A stretch of 64,000 nt of DNA from Poriferisodalis sp965214215. GTDB lineage: Bacteria; Actinomycetota; Acidimicrobiia; Acidimicrobiales; Poriferisodalaceae. Positions 1 through 6,638 of this stretch are shown here, in pieces. Each line of letters opens with the position of its first letter. The stretch's first letter is position 1. A model generated the notes under the pieces. It worked only from the letters and a program-made list of their open reading frames with translations, was not told where the DNA came from and did no database searches. The DNA lies in the NCBI RefSeq assembly GCF_965214215.1, contig NZ_CBDCBD010000003.1, forward strand, positions 744,001-808,000, read 5' to 3'. The position numbers were made by a program, and so were the translations under genes.

Positions 1-569
1 CAGTCAGTCAGATTGCCGGCCACGAAGTTCAGCATGATCGTCACGATCACCTCGTGTGCCCCTGAGGTGGCCTTCAGCACTCCGGCGATCGCGCCCCATG
101 CCGCTCCGGCGATCCCGCCCACCAGCAGTGCCAGCGGCAGGTGGATGACCAGCGGCAAGCCGTCGATCCCGAATCCAACACCTGCGGCGAACGCGGCGCC
201 GACCAGCAGCTGGCCTTGGCCGCCGATGTTGAACAGCCCCGCCTTGAAGGCGAACGCCACCGCCAAGCCGCCGAAGATGAGCGGAGTGGCCTTCTGCAGC
301 GTGCGCAGCACGGCATCGGCATCGCCCGCCCCGCCGAGCACCAGCGCTCCATAGGCGCTGAGCACCGAATGGCCCTGCACAGCGATAAGCACGGCGCCCA
401 GCACCAGCCCCAGCGCGACCGACGCCAACGGGACCGCGGCGGCACGCACCAATGCCCGGGCCGGGCTGCGGGCAGTGGGACTGGTGACGGCGCCGTCGCC
501 GTCGCCGTCATGGGCCTCCGGGGGCGCGTCTGGCTCAGCGGGCACCTGTGGACCGGCGGGAACGCTCAC
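1..569 (-). CDS. ABC transporter permease of the BMP/nucleoside-sugar type, C-terminus cut by window edge
   Basis: This is an inner-membrane permease that would carry nucleosides or simple sugars into the cell together with the neighbouring BMP lipoprotein. The frame from the GTG at 569 runs open to position 3, giving 189 residues. A charged, Asp-rich N-terminal tail of about 40 residues is followed by hydrophobic segments (ASVALGLVLGAVLIAV, then PLIFGGLAVAFAFKAGLFNI). The family signature GLFNIGGQGQLLVGA and later EVIVTIMLNFVAGNL are both readable; they are typical of YufP/RbsC-like permeases of BMP systems. GTG 569 was chosen because an in-frame TGA lies about 50 bases upstream and no other good start falls between. 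It starts 56 nt after the lipoprotein stop, so co-transcription is likely. The ATPase gene usually found with such permeases is not between the two and may lie left of the window. Confidence 0.85.
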   Translation of the reverse strand, partial: MSVPAGPQVPAEPDAPPEAHDGDGDGAVTSPTARSPARALVRAAAVPLASVALGLVLGAVLIAVQGHSVLSAYGALVLGGAGDADAVLRTLQKATPLIFGGLAVAFAFKAGLFNIGGQGQLLVGAAFAAGVGFGIDGLPLVIHLPLALLVGGIAGAAWGAIAGVLKATSGAHEVIVTIMLNFVAGNLTD

Positions 570-625
570 AGCGAGGCGAGATTCCCGCGGGCCGCAGCGG
601 CCGACTCAGCCGGCGTCCCGTCCGA

Positions 626-1711
626 TCAGCCCGGCGAGTAGCCCGTGGAGATCTCGCCCCGGTCGAGCGCGGCCTTGATGGCTTCGAGGCTGGCCTTGTA
701 GTCGCCGTGCACGGCGCTGTCATGATCGTGGAAGGGCGCCAGGCCGACATCGCCGAGATGGTTGCCGCCGGGGAACGAGCCTGCCGCCGAGGCCTCGATC
801 AGCTCGGCCACGCCAGGCGTGATCAGCTTCATGGCGCTGGTGATGAGGCAGGGCCGCGCCTCGGGCACGGTGTTCCACTGGTCGGTGTCGACACCCACGC
901 ACCACGCGCCGTCCTGGGCAGCAATCTCGATCAATGCGCCGTTGCCGGTGGCGCCGCCGGCGCCGAAGATGATGTCGGCACCCTGATCAAGCGCCTGTCG
1001 AGCAGTGGCCGCTCCCCAGTCGGGGTCACCGAATGCGATGTCGAGCCCGCCGGGGTGGTACGTGGAGATCGTCTCCACCTGCGGGTTGGTGTAGCGGGCG
1101 CCGTTCTCCCAGCCCTCCTTGAACGCCACCACCGGGGGCACCAAGTCGGTGCCGAGCACGGCTCCGACGATGTTGGTCTCGGTCAGCAGTCCGGCGAGTG
1201 CGCCGGCCAGGAAGCCCGACTTGTCCTCGGGGAAGATCAGCCCGGTCAGATTCGGCAGCGTCTCGGCTTGGAATTGGTCGACGCCGACGAAGTCGATGTC
1301 GGGGTTGGCCTGTGCCGCCGCGATCGTGGCGTCGCCCAGACCGAAGCCCACGGTGATGATGACGTCCGCGCCGTCTTCGACGAACAGGCCGATGTTGTTC
1401 TCGTAGTCCTTGGCCTCTTCGGTCTCGATGTAGTTGGCTTCGACACCCAGCGCGGCGGCGGCGGCTTGAGCGCCTTCCCATGCCGACTGGTTGAAGCTCT
1501 TGTCGTCCACCTTGCCGGTGTCGGTAACGAGCCCGATCTTGAACGGCTCTGCGTCGTCCATGTCGTCGGCCGGTTCTTCAGCCGCGGCCGCAGCCGTCGT
1601 CGCCGGTGCCGCAGCGGTTGTCGCCGCGGGCTCGTCGCTGCTCGAACACGCCACAGCGAACATCGCCAGCACAGCAAACACGATCGCGAATCGCTTGGTG
1701 TATGCAGTCAT
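626..1711 (-). CDS. BMP-family ABC transporter substrate-binding lipoprotein
   Basis: The 361-residue product is a membrane-anchored solute-binding lipoprotein of the BMP/PnrA (Med/TmpC) family, which delivers nucleosides or related ligands to an ABC importer. A Lys/Arg n-region and hydrophobic core lead to a lipobox at FAVAC, with Cys22 as the predicted lipidation site. An Ala/Thr/Glu-rich spacer follows to about residue 55. The BMP fold starts at FKIGLVTDTGKVDDKSFNQ, the family's classic N-terminal signature, and includes the IITVGFGLGDA and DFVGVDQ strands. The length is usual for the family. The ATG at 1711 is preceded by a strong GGAGG. The permease gene follows 56 nt downstream and the epimerase gene ends 65 nt upstream. 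The true ligand cannot be read from the sequence. Confidence 0.93.
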   Translation of the reverse strand: MTAYTKRFAIVFAVLAMFAVACSSSDEPAATTAAAPATTAAAAAEEPADDMDDAEPFKIGLVTDTGKVDDKSFNQSAWEGAQAAAAALGVEANYIETEEAKDYENNIGLFVEDGADVIITVGFGLGDATIAAAQANPDIDFVGVDQFQAETLPNLTGLIFPEDKSGFLAGALAGLLTETNIVGAVLGTDLVPPVVAFKEGWENGARYTNPQVETISTYHPGGLDIAFGDPDWGAATARQALDQGADIIFGAGGATGNGALIEIAAQDGAWCVGVDTDQWNTVPEARPCLITSAMKLITPGVAELIEASAAGSFPGGNHLGDVGLAPFHDHDSAVHGDYKASLEAIKAALDRGEISTGYSPG

Positions 1712-1776
1712 GTCATTCCTCCCGCGGGCGCAGTCCGCCGGAACCGGCTTGTGCGCTCGTCACTATGTCGGTGAGC

Positions 1777-2178
1777 CTATTCCTGCACCAGCTCGACAAG
1801 GGTGCCCAAGTTGCCCTTGGGATGGACGAACGCGACGGTCGTGCCGCGTGAACCCGGGCGCGGCGCGGTGTCGATCGGCACGGCGCCTGCGTCGATCATG
1901 GCTTGGAGAGCTGCGGCGCAATCGTCTACCCGGTAGCCCACGTGATGCAGGCCTTCGCCCCGCCGCTCGAGGAACTTTGCAATGGGCGAGTCGGGCCGGG
2001 TGGCAGCGGTGAGCTGGATGTAGCTGTCCGCCACCTTGATCAGCGCCTCTTCGACGCCGTCCGAGTCGACAGTCTCGCGGTGCGCGACCTCGGCGCCGAA
2101 CGCCTCGGTGTAGTAGCCGACGGCCGCATCGAGGTCCTTCACAGCGATGGCGACGTGGTCGATCTCGGTCAGGATCAT
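1777..2178 (-). CDS. mce: methylmalonyl-CoA (ethylmalonyl-CoA) epimerase
   Basis: This 133-residue VOC-superfamily enzyme inverts the alpha-carbon of methylmalonyl-CoA, and in the ethylmalonyl-CoA pathway also of ethylmalonyl-CoA. The start EIDHVAIAVKDLDAAVGYY is typical of the family. The four expected metal ligands of the family can be placed at His8, Gln55, His79 (in LHHVGYRVDD) and Glu129 (in GTLVELVQE). Length matches bacterial epimerases. The ATG at 2178 has a GAGGAG site 10-15 nt upstream. It lies downstream of ccr on the same strand, separated by 158 nt, which supports a shared role: Ccr makes (2S)-ethylmalonyl-CoA, which must be epimerised before the mutase step. No mutase is in the window. 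A methylmalonyl-CoA/propionate role alone is also possible. Confidence 0.92.
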   Translation of the reverse strand: MILTEIDHVAIAVKDLDAAVGYYTEAFGAEVAHRETVDSDGVEEALIKVADSYIQLTAATRPDSPIAKFLERRGEGLHHVGYRVDDCAAALQAMIDAGAVPIDTAPRPGSRGTTVAFVHPKGNLGTLVELVQE

Positions 2179-2336
2179 CGGTGTTACTCCTCGTCGGGGC
2201 GATCTCGCTTCACGGATGACCGCGGTTGGCTTCGCTCAGGATCCGCCACGAGTCAAGTTACGTGCTGGAGAACCGGCATCGCGCATGGCGCCTGCGGGGG
2301 ACTGAAGCCATGCACGCGACCTAACGCACGGCGGCG

Positions 2337-3722
2337 CTATCCAGCGGCTGCGTTGCCGATGTCCGATGATGCCGCTTCGAGCGACGCGGCGTGGCGTGCG
2401 AACAGCGTGATGCGGTCTTCGCCGATCCGCTCACGTTTCTCGTGGTCGGTGATGCCCTGCCCCGGCTCGTCGGCCAGGCACAGCACGCCGAGCTTGCCTT
2501 CGTGCAGGTTGTGGTGCACCTGCCAGGCGGCCAAGCCGGTCTCGTCGAGCGTGAACGTCTTGGACAGGATCGGCTGGATGCGCCCCTGGTCGATCAGGCG
2601 GTTCATCGCCCACGCTTCGGCGTAGTTGGCGAAATGGCTCGACAGGATCTGCTTGAGGCGCATCCACAGGTGCCGGTTGTCGTACTCGATCATGTATCCG
2701 CTGGTGGCGGCGCAGGTCACGATCTTGCCGCCCCGCTTGGTGACGAACACCGACGCGCCCATGGTGGACCGTCCAGGATGCTCGAACACGATGTCGGGGT
2801 CGTCGCCAATGAGGCTGCGCACCTTCTTGCCGAAGCGGCGCCATTCGCGTTCGTCCTGAGTGTGAGGGTCGCTCCAGAAGCGATAGCCCTCAGCGCCACG
2901 GTCGATGGTGTGCTCCACGCCGAGCTGGCCGAGCAGCTCCGCCTTGTCCGCCGAGCTGACGACGCCGATCGGGACGCCGCCGCCGTTGAGCACGAGCTGG
3001 CAGGCGTAGCCGCCCAGTCCGCCTGTGGCACCCCAGATGAGCACCGAGTCGCCCTGCTTCATGCGGGCAGCGTTGTCGCCGACCAGCATCCGGTAGGAGG
3101 TAGCAGCGCACAGCGCATTCACCGCCGATTCCTCCCAGGACAGGTGCGCCGGCTTGGGCATGAGCTGGTTGGCCTTGACGATGGAGAGGTCGGCGAGACC
3201 GCCGAAGTTGCTCTCGAAGCCCCAGATCCGCTGATTGGAGGCCTTCATCGAGTCTTCGTGCGCGGCGGGATCCTGATCGTCGACGTAGTTGCAATGAATG
3301 ACGACCCGGTCGCCAGGCCGCCAGTTGCGCACGGCCGAGCCGCACCGCAGCACCACGGCGGAGGCGTCAGATCCGAGCACGTGGTAGTCGAGCGCGTGCC
3401 GAGCGCCCCAGCGGCTCTCGCGACCCAACCGGTCCAAGAAGCCGAACGTCGGCATGGGTTCGAAGATCGACGTCCAGACGGTGTTGAAGTTGATGGCGCT
3501 GGCCATCACCGCCACGTACACCTCGTCGGGCGCGAGTTCTGGCGTGGCGACCTCGCCGATGTGCACTGCCTCGCGGGGATCCTTGTCGGCCGAAGCGCTC
3601 CCCTCGAACATCGTCTGCTCGTCGCGCCGTACGTAGGCCGCGCGGAAGCTCTCCGGGATCGGCATGGCCTCGAGTTCGGGACCGGACGCGCCGGCAACGA
3701 TGGCATCAGCGAACTGCTTCAC
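2337..3722 (-). CDS. ccr: crotonyl-CoA carboxylase/reductase
   Basis: Ccr is a cytosolic NADPH-dependent medium-chain dehydrogenase that reductively carboxylates crotonyl-CoA to ethylmalonyl-CoA, the key step of the ethylmalonyl-CoA pathway; some actinobacteria also use it to make polyketide extender units. Family segments are readable throughout: NFNTVWTSIFEPMPTFGFL, RIWGFESNFGGLADLSIVK, the nucleotide-binding LIWGATGGLGGYACQL, EGYRFWSDPHTQD, DIVFEHPGRSTMGASVFVTK and SSHFANYAEAWAMNRL. I chose the GTG at 3722 (461 residues) over the ATG at 3821 because the family starts with a VK-x(4)-AI-like sequence and the longer form would add 33 unrelated residues. Neither start has a clear ribosome-binding site. 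It is divergent from the acetyl-CoA acetyltransferase gene, which supplies the precursor of its substrate. Confidence 0.95.
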   Translation of the reverse strand: MKQFADAIVAGASGPELEAMPIPESFRAAYVRRDEQTMFEGSASADKDPREAVHIGEVATPELAPDEVYVAVMASAINFNTVWTSIFEPMPTFGFLDRLGRESRWGARHALDYHVLGSDASAVVLRCGSAVRNWRPGDRVVIHCNYVDDQDPAAHEDSMKASNQRIWGFESNFGGLADLSIVKANQLMPKPAHLSWEESAVNALCAATSYRMLVGDNAARMKQGDSVLIWGATGGLGGYACQLVLNGGGVPIGVVSSADKAELLGQLGVEHTIDRGAEGYRFWSDPHTQDEREWRRFGKKVRSLIGDDPDIVFEHPGRSTMGASVFVTKRGGKIVTCAATSGYMIEYDNRHLWMRLKQILSSHFANYAEAWAMNRLIDQGRIQPILSKTFTLDETGLAAWQVHHNLHEGKLGVLCLADEPGQGITDHEKRERIGEDRITLFARHAASLEAASSDIGNAAAG

Positions 3723-3871
3723 GAGCCCGAACGCTAACGGTGCGCACGGGCTGCAAGTTCCACTCTCTCGTGACGCCCCGGCAGCGGGATGAGCCGTTTC
3801 GTACACTCGCCGGTCACACATCTGTCGCCCAGCCCGCCGGCTGGCGCGTCGATGCAGGCGAGGGGGTTGCG
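3723..3871. promoter_or_regulatory. divergent control region between ccr and the thiolase gene
   Basis: The 149 bases between the two divergent starts must hold both promoters if the chosen starts are right. A TACACT at 3802-3807 could be a plus-strand -10 box, but no convincing -35 lies at the right spacing. A GAGGGGG at about 3860-3866 is the ribosome-binding site of the thiolase gene. I see no clear operator palindrome. Confidence 0.4.
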
Positions 3872-5053
3872 ATGTCTGGTTCGGTGATTGTCGGGGGCGT
3901 ACGCACGCCGATCGGCAAGTTCAACGGCGGGCTGGCCGGCTTGAGCGGCGCACAACTCGGCGGCATCGCGATCGAGGGCGCTCTGGAGCGGTCCGGTGTT
4001 GCGGCTGCCGATGTCGACTATGTGGTGATGGGCCAGGTGCTGCAGGCCGGTCAGGGCCAGATCACCGCCCGGCAGGCGGCGACGAACGCCGGGATCTCCA
4101 TGGATGTGCCGGCCATGACCATCAACAAGGTGTGCCTGTCGGGGCTGAACGCGCTCTACATGGCCGACCAGATGATCGCCGCGGGCGACGCCGACGTGGT
4201 CGTTGCGGGCGGCATGGAATCGATGACCAACGCGCCCTACCTGCTGCCCGAGGGGCGTAACGGCATGGGGATGGGCTCAGCGACGGTGCTCGACGCGATG
4301 ATCCACGACGGGTTGTGGTGCGCGTTCGACAACGGCCACATGGGCGACGGCACCGAGCGAGACGCGGCCAGTGCGGGCATCTCGCGCAGCGCTATGGATG
4401 AATACTCAGCACAGTCGCACGAGCGGGCAGCGGCCGCGCAGAAGGACGGGCGCTTCGACGACGAGATCGTGACGGTGAGCATCCCGCAGCGCCGCGGCGA
4501 GCCGCTGGCGGTGCTCGACGACGAGGGCGTGCGGCCGGGGACGACACCCGAGAGCCTGTCCGGTTTGCGACCGGCGTTCGCAACCGAGGGTGCCGTCACC
4601 GCCGGCAATGCGTCGCAGATCTCCGACGGCGGCTGCGCATTGATCGTCATGTCGCCCGAGGCGGCTGCCGAACGTGGCCTCGAGCCGCTGGCCGAAGTCG
4701 TGGCGTACGGCATGGTGGCAGGGCCCGACACTTGCCTGCTGCATCAGCCGGCGAATGCGATCCGGCGTGCGCTGCGACGCACTGACGTGACGGTGGACGA
4801 TCTTTCGCTGTTCGAGATCAACGAAGCCTTCGCCGCCGTGGCAGTGGCGTCGACGGAGGATCTGGGCGTTTCGCCGGAGATCGTGAACCCGAACGGCGGC
4901 GCGGTAGCGCTGGGCCATCCGATCGGCATGTCCGGCGCTCGCCTGGCGCTCACGCTCACCAACGAGCTGCGCCGCCGCGGCGGCGGCCTGGGTGCAGCGG
5001 CGCTGTGCGGGGGCGGCGGCCAAGGCGATGCCGTCGTCCTGAAGGTTGCCTAG
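3872..5053 (+). CDS. acetyl-CoA C-acetyltransferase (biosynthetic-type thiolase)
   Basis: This enzyme condenses two acetyl-CoA to acetoacetyl-CoA (or runs in reverse), the entry to the ethylmalonyl-CoA pathway and to polyhydroxybutyrate. The ATG at 3872 gives 393 residues, the usual thiolase length, and has a GAGGGGG site a few bases upstream; the longer reading from 3740 adds an unrelated N-terminus. The start SVIVGGVRTPIGKFNGGLAG is typical. The nucleophile is Cys88 in NKVCLSGLNAL, the catalytic His349 lies in GHPIGMSGAR and the second Cys379 in LCGGGGQG. GGMESMTNAPYLL and FEINEAFAAVAVAS are further family marks. It is the only clear plus-strand gene in the window and is divergent from ccr. 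A broader beta-ketothiolase specificity cannot be excluded. Confidence 0.94.
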   Translation: MSGSVIVGGVRTPIGKFNGGLAGLSGAQLGGIAIEGALERSGVAAADVDYVVMGQVLQAGQGQITARQAATNAGISMDVPAMTINKVCLSGLNALYMADQMIAAGDADVVVAGGMESMTNAPYLLPEGRNGMGMGSATVLDAMIHDGLWCAFDNGHMGDGTERDAASAGISRSAMDEYSAQSHERAAAAQKDGRFDDEIVTVSIPQRRGEPLAVLDDEGVRPGTTPESLSGLRPAFATEGAVTAGNASQISDGGCALIVMSPEAAAERGLEPLAEVVAYGMVAGPDTCLLHQPANAIRRALRRTDVTVDDLSLFEINEAFAAVAVASTEDLGVSPEIVNPNGGAVALGHPIGMSGARLALTLTNELRRRGGGLGAAALCGGGGQGDAVVLKVA

Positions 5054-5058
5054 ATCGG

Positions 5059-5259
5059 CTACTTCTTCTCGAAGCTCACGGCAGAGATATCCACACAGCA
5101 GGATCGTGCAGACAGTCGCAGCATCTCGATGCCGACGACTTCGTCTTCTTGGTTGAAATCCAACACCACATCGGGCGCTGCTTCCACCGAATGCACTACC
5201 TCCGAGTCATCGAGGCGGAAGTACAGGGCATCAGATTGCTCGTCAACTTGGAGTCTCAT
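5059..5259 (-). CDS. small DUF2283-like protein
   Basis: A 66-residue protein beginning MRLQVDEQSDALYFRLDDSE, followed by a segment with VVLDFNQEDEVVGIEML. That pattern (D-x(2)-A-D/LYFRL near the start, then a VxLDxxxxxxVVGIEIL-like strand) is characteristic of DUF2283. The function of this family is unknown; members often sit beside small DUF4258 genes in arrangements resembling toxin-antitoxin pairs. The ATG at 5259 was preferred to 5307 because it starts exactly at the family start and overlaps the preceding TGA as ATGA, a sign of translational coupling to the remnant upstream. The gene converges on the thiolase gene, with five bases between their stops. Confidence 0.6.
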   Translation of the reverse strand: MRLQVDEQSDALYFRLDDSEVVHSVEAAPDVVLDFNQEDEVVGIEMLRLSARSCCVDISAVSFEKK

Positions 5260-5405
5260 ATGTTCCCTCGCATCGAACGATCGAAGAACGCGCTGACAAC
5301 CCGCCACGGCGTCGATTCGGTATTGACAGCTACACGCAACACTCTGCCGCCGTCCTCGGGAACTTGAGCATAGAACCGCTCGACGGTCGCATCGTGCGCG
5401 TTACA
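5256..5405 (-). pseudogene. probable C-terminal remnant of a DUF4258-like gene
   Basis: The frame upstream of the DUF2283-like gene reads VERFYAQVPEDGGRVLRVAV and then a segment with PWRVVSAFFDRSMRG. This resembles the last ~45 residues of DUF4258 proteins (an R-VV-N-x(n)-VVTAFxDR ending), which are common partners of DUF2283. The residues in front of it (up to 5513) overlap the end of the next gene in another frame and look like a shadow, and no convincing start lies at the head of the conserved part. I read it as a truncated remnant still coupled through ATGA to DUF2283. Short length makes the family call tentative. Confidence 0.35.
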
Positions 5406-5799
5406 CGGCAGCGCGAGGCAGGACCTCGGTCGCCACGGGCATCGGCCACAACGCTGCTTCGACCGCCTCGCCGACCGCTCTCGCATCTGCAGCGGGTGCT
5501 TCGAGGTACACACGGCTCGCGCCGAGCAGCTCAGTCAACCGGGCAAACGGGGCCGGATCAACGAGCATCGCCCCGACCACGGCTGCGGGCGCGGTAGCGA
5601 GCGCGAGCAGCACGCCGCACGGGTCCACGAACACCGCGGCAACCCCCTGCGATGCCGTTCCGGCGCTGCGGCACAGTGCCTGCGCATGGCACGGCCCCGC
5701 CACCATCACCCGTTCATCGGGTGACGGTCGGAACACCGCAACAGGCAGCTCGTGGGCCGTGCGGCCTGTCGTCGGGTCGTTGTGGTCGAAGGCAGCCAT
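5401..5799 (-). CDS. hypothetical protein, 132 residues
   Basis: I do not recognise a family. The ATG at 5799 has a good GAGGAG site 6-8 nt upstream, so this start is preferred to the longer frame from 5967, whose N-terminus is low-complexity Arg/Ser. The product begins MAAFDHNDPTTGRTAHELPV and continues with moderately hydrophobic Ala/Val-rich stretches (VAAVFVDPCGVLLALATAP, AAVVGAMLVDP), then LTELLGASRVYLEAPAADAR. There is no signal peptide and no obvious transmembrane helix. It has two Cys in the first half (in GPCHAQALC) and one in DPCGV. It lies downstream of recR on the same strand with a 208-bp gap in which I see no other gene. Confidence 0.6.
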   Translation of the reverse strand: MAAFDHNDPTTGRTAHELPVAVFRPSPDERVMVAGPCHAQALCRSAGTASQGVAAVFVDPCGVLLALATAPAAVVGAMLVDPAPFARLTELLGASRVYLEAPAADARAVGEAVEAALWPMPVATEVLPRAAV

Positions 5800-6007
5800 A
5801 GCACTCCTCGCGCGCGCAGGTCGCCAGGGAAGTGCCGACCGGACCGTAAGCAGCCGCCGTCCCGCCGTCCAGCGATTAACGCCCCGCCCCCCTGAGGAGC
5901 CGCGCGAGTAGGTGAGCCCTCCCGTTGCCGCACTCGTCATTTCCCGCTCTCGTTCGCTGTCGCTCACGGGCCGCTCGGGCCACGGCTTCGCCTATCGGCT
6001 CAGCCTC

Positions 6008-6604
6008 TTAGGGGGCGAGGGTGCGGCGGTTGCGCAGGGCTCGTTCGAGGGTGAGCTCATCTGCGTATTCGAGGTCGCCCCCCACGGGCAGGCCGCTCGC
6101 CAGTCGAGTGACCTGCACACCGAGCGGTTCGAGCTGGCGGGCGAGGTACATCGCGGTGGTGTCGCCCTCGATGTTGGGGTTGGTGCACACGATCAGCTCG
6201 GTGACCGACTCGCTGTCGAGACGTGCGAGCAGCTCGCGAATGCGCAGCTGTTCGGGGCCGACGCCCTCCAGCGGGTTCAGCGCCCCGCCGAGCACGTGAT
6301 AGCGACCCCGGAAGCCGGCTTTCTCCATCGCCACTACGTCGCGAGGCTCTTCTACGACACAGATCATCCCGTTGGCCCGGGCCGGGTCGGCGCAGTTGGG
6401 ACACGGGTCGGTCTCGCTGAGGTTCCAGCACTGGCTGCAGAATCCGACCCGATCCTTGGCTGCAGTGATGGCCGCGGCCAGGCGATGTGCATCGGCCGCC
6501 GGTCGCTTCAGCAGCCAGAACGTGATGCGTTGCGCACTCTTTGGACCGATGCCGGGCAGGCGGCTGAGCTCGTCGATCAGGTCTTCGACCGCGTCGTCGT
6601 ACAC
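6008..6604 (-). CDS. recR: recombination mediator protein RecR
   Basis: RecR works with RecF/RecO to load RecA on gapped DNA during recombinational repair. The 198-residue length is standard. A helix-hairpin-helix at residues 11-30 (LSRLPGIGPKSAQRITF) is followed by a zinc finger with Cys56, Cys59, Cys68 and Cys71 (CSQC and CPNC). The Toprim domain begins at ICVVEEPRDVVAMEK and contains GGALNPLEGVGPEQLRI and TNPNIEGDTTAMYLA, both strongly conserved. It lies 34 nt downstream of dnaX on the same strand, so the two are probably one transcript. The nucleoid-associated ybaB gene, commonly between dnaX and recR, is absent here. Confidence 0.97.
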   Translation of the reverse strand: MYDDAVEDLIDELSRLPGIGPKSAQRITFWLLKRPAADAHRLAAAITAAKDRVGFCSQCWNLSETDPCPNCADPARANGMICVVEEPRDVVAMEKAGFRGRYHVLGGALNPLEGVGPEQLRIRELLARLDSESVTELIVCTNPNIEGDTTAMYLARQLEPLGVQVTRLASGLPVGGDLEYADELTLERALRNRRTLAP

Positions 6605-6638
6605 GTCAGTCCCTGCCGCCGGTGATCACTAGAGAGTG

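Noticed and set aside
548..1774. 408-codon plus-strand frame over the BMP lipoprotein gene
   Set aside because: Antisense to a clearly recognised lipoprotein with its own signal peptide and ribosome-binding site.
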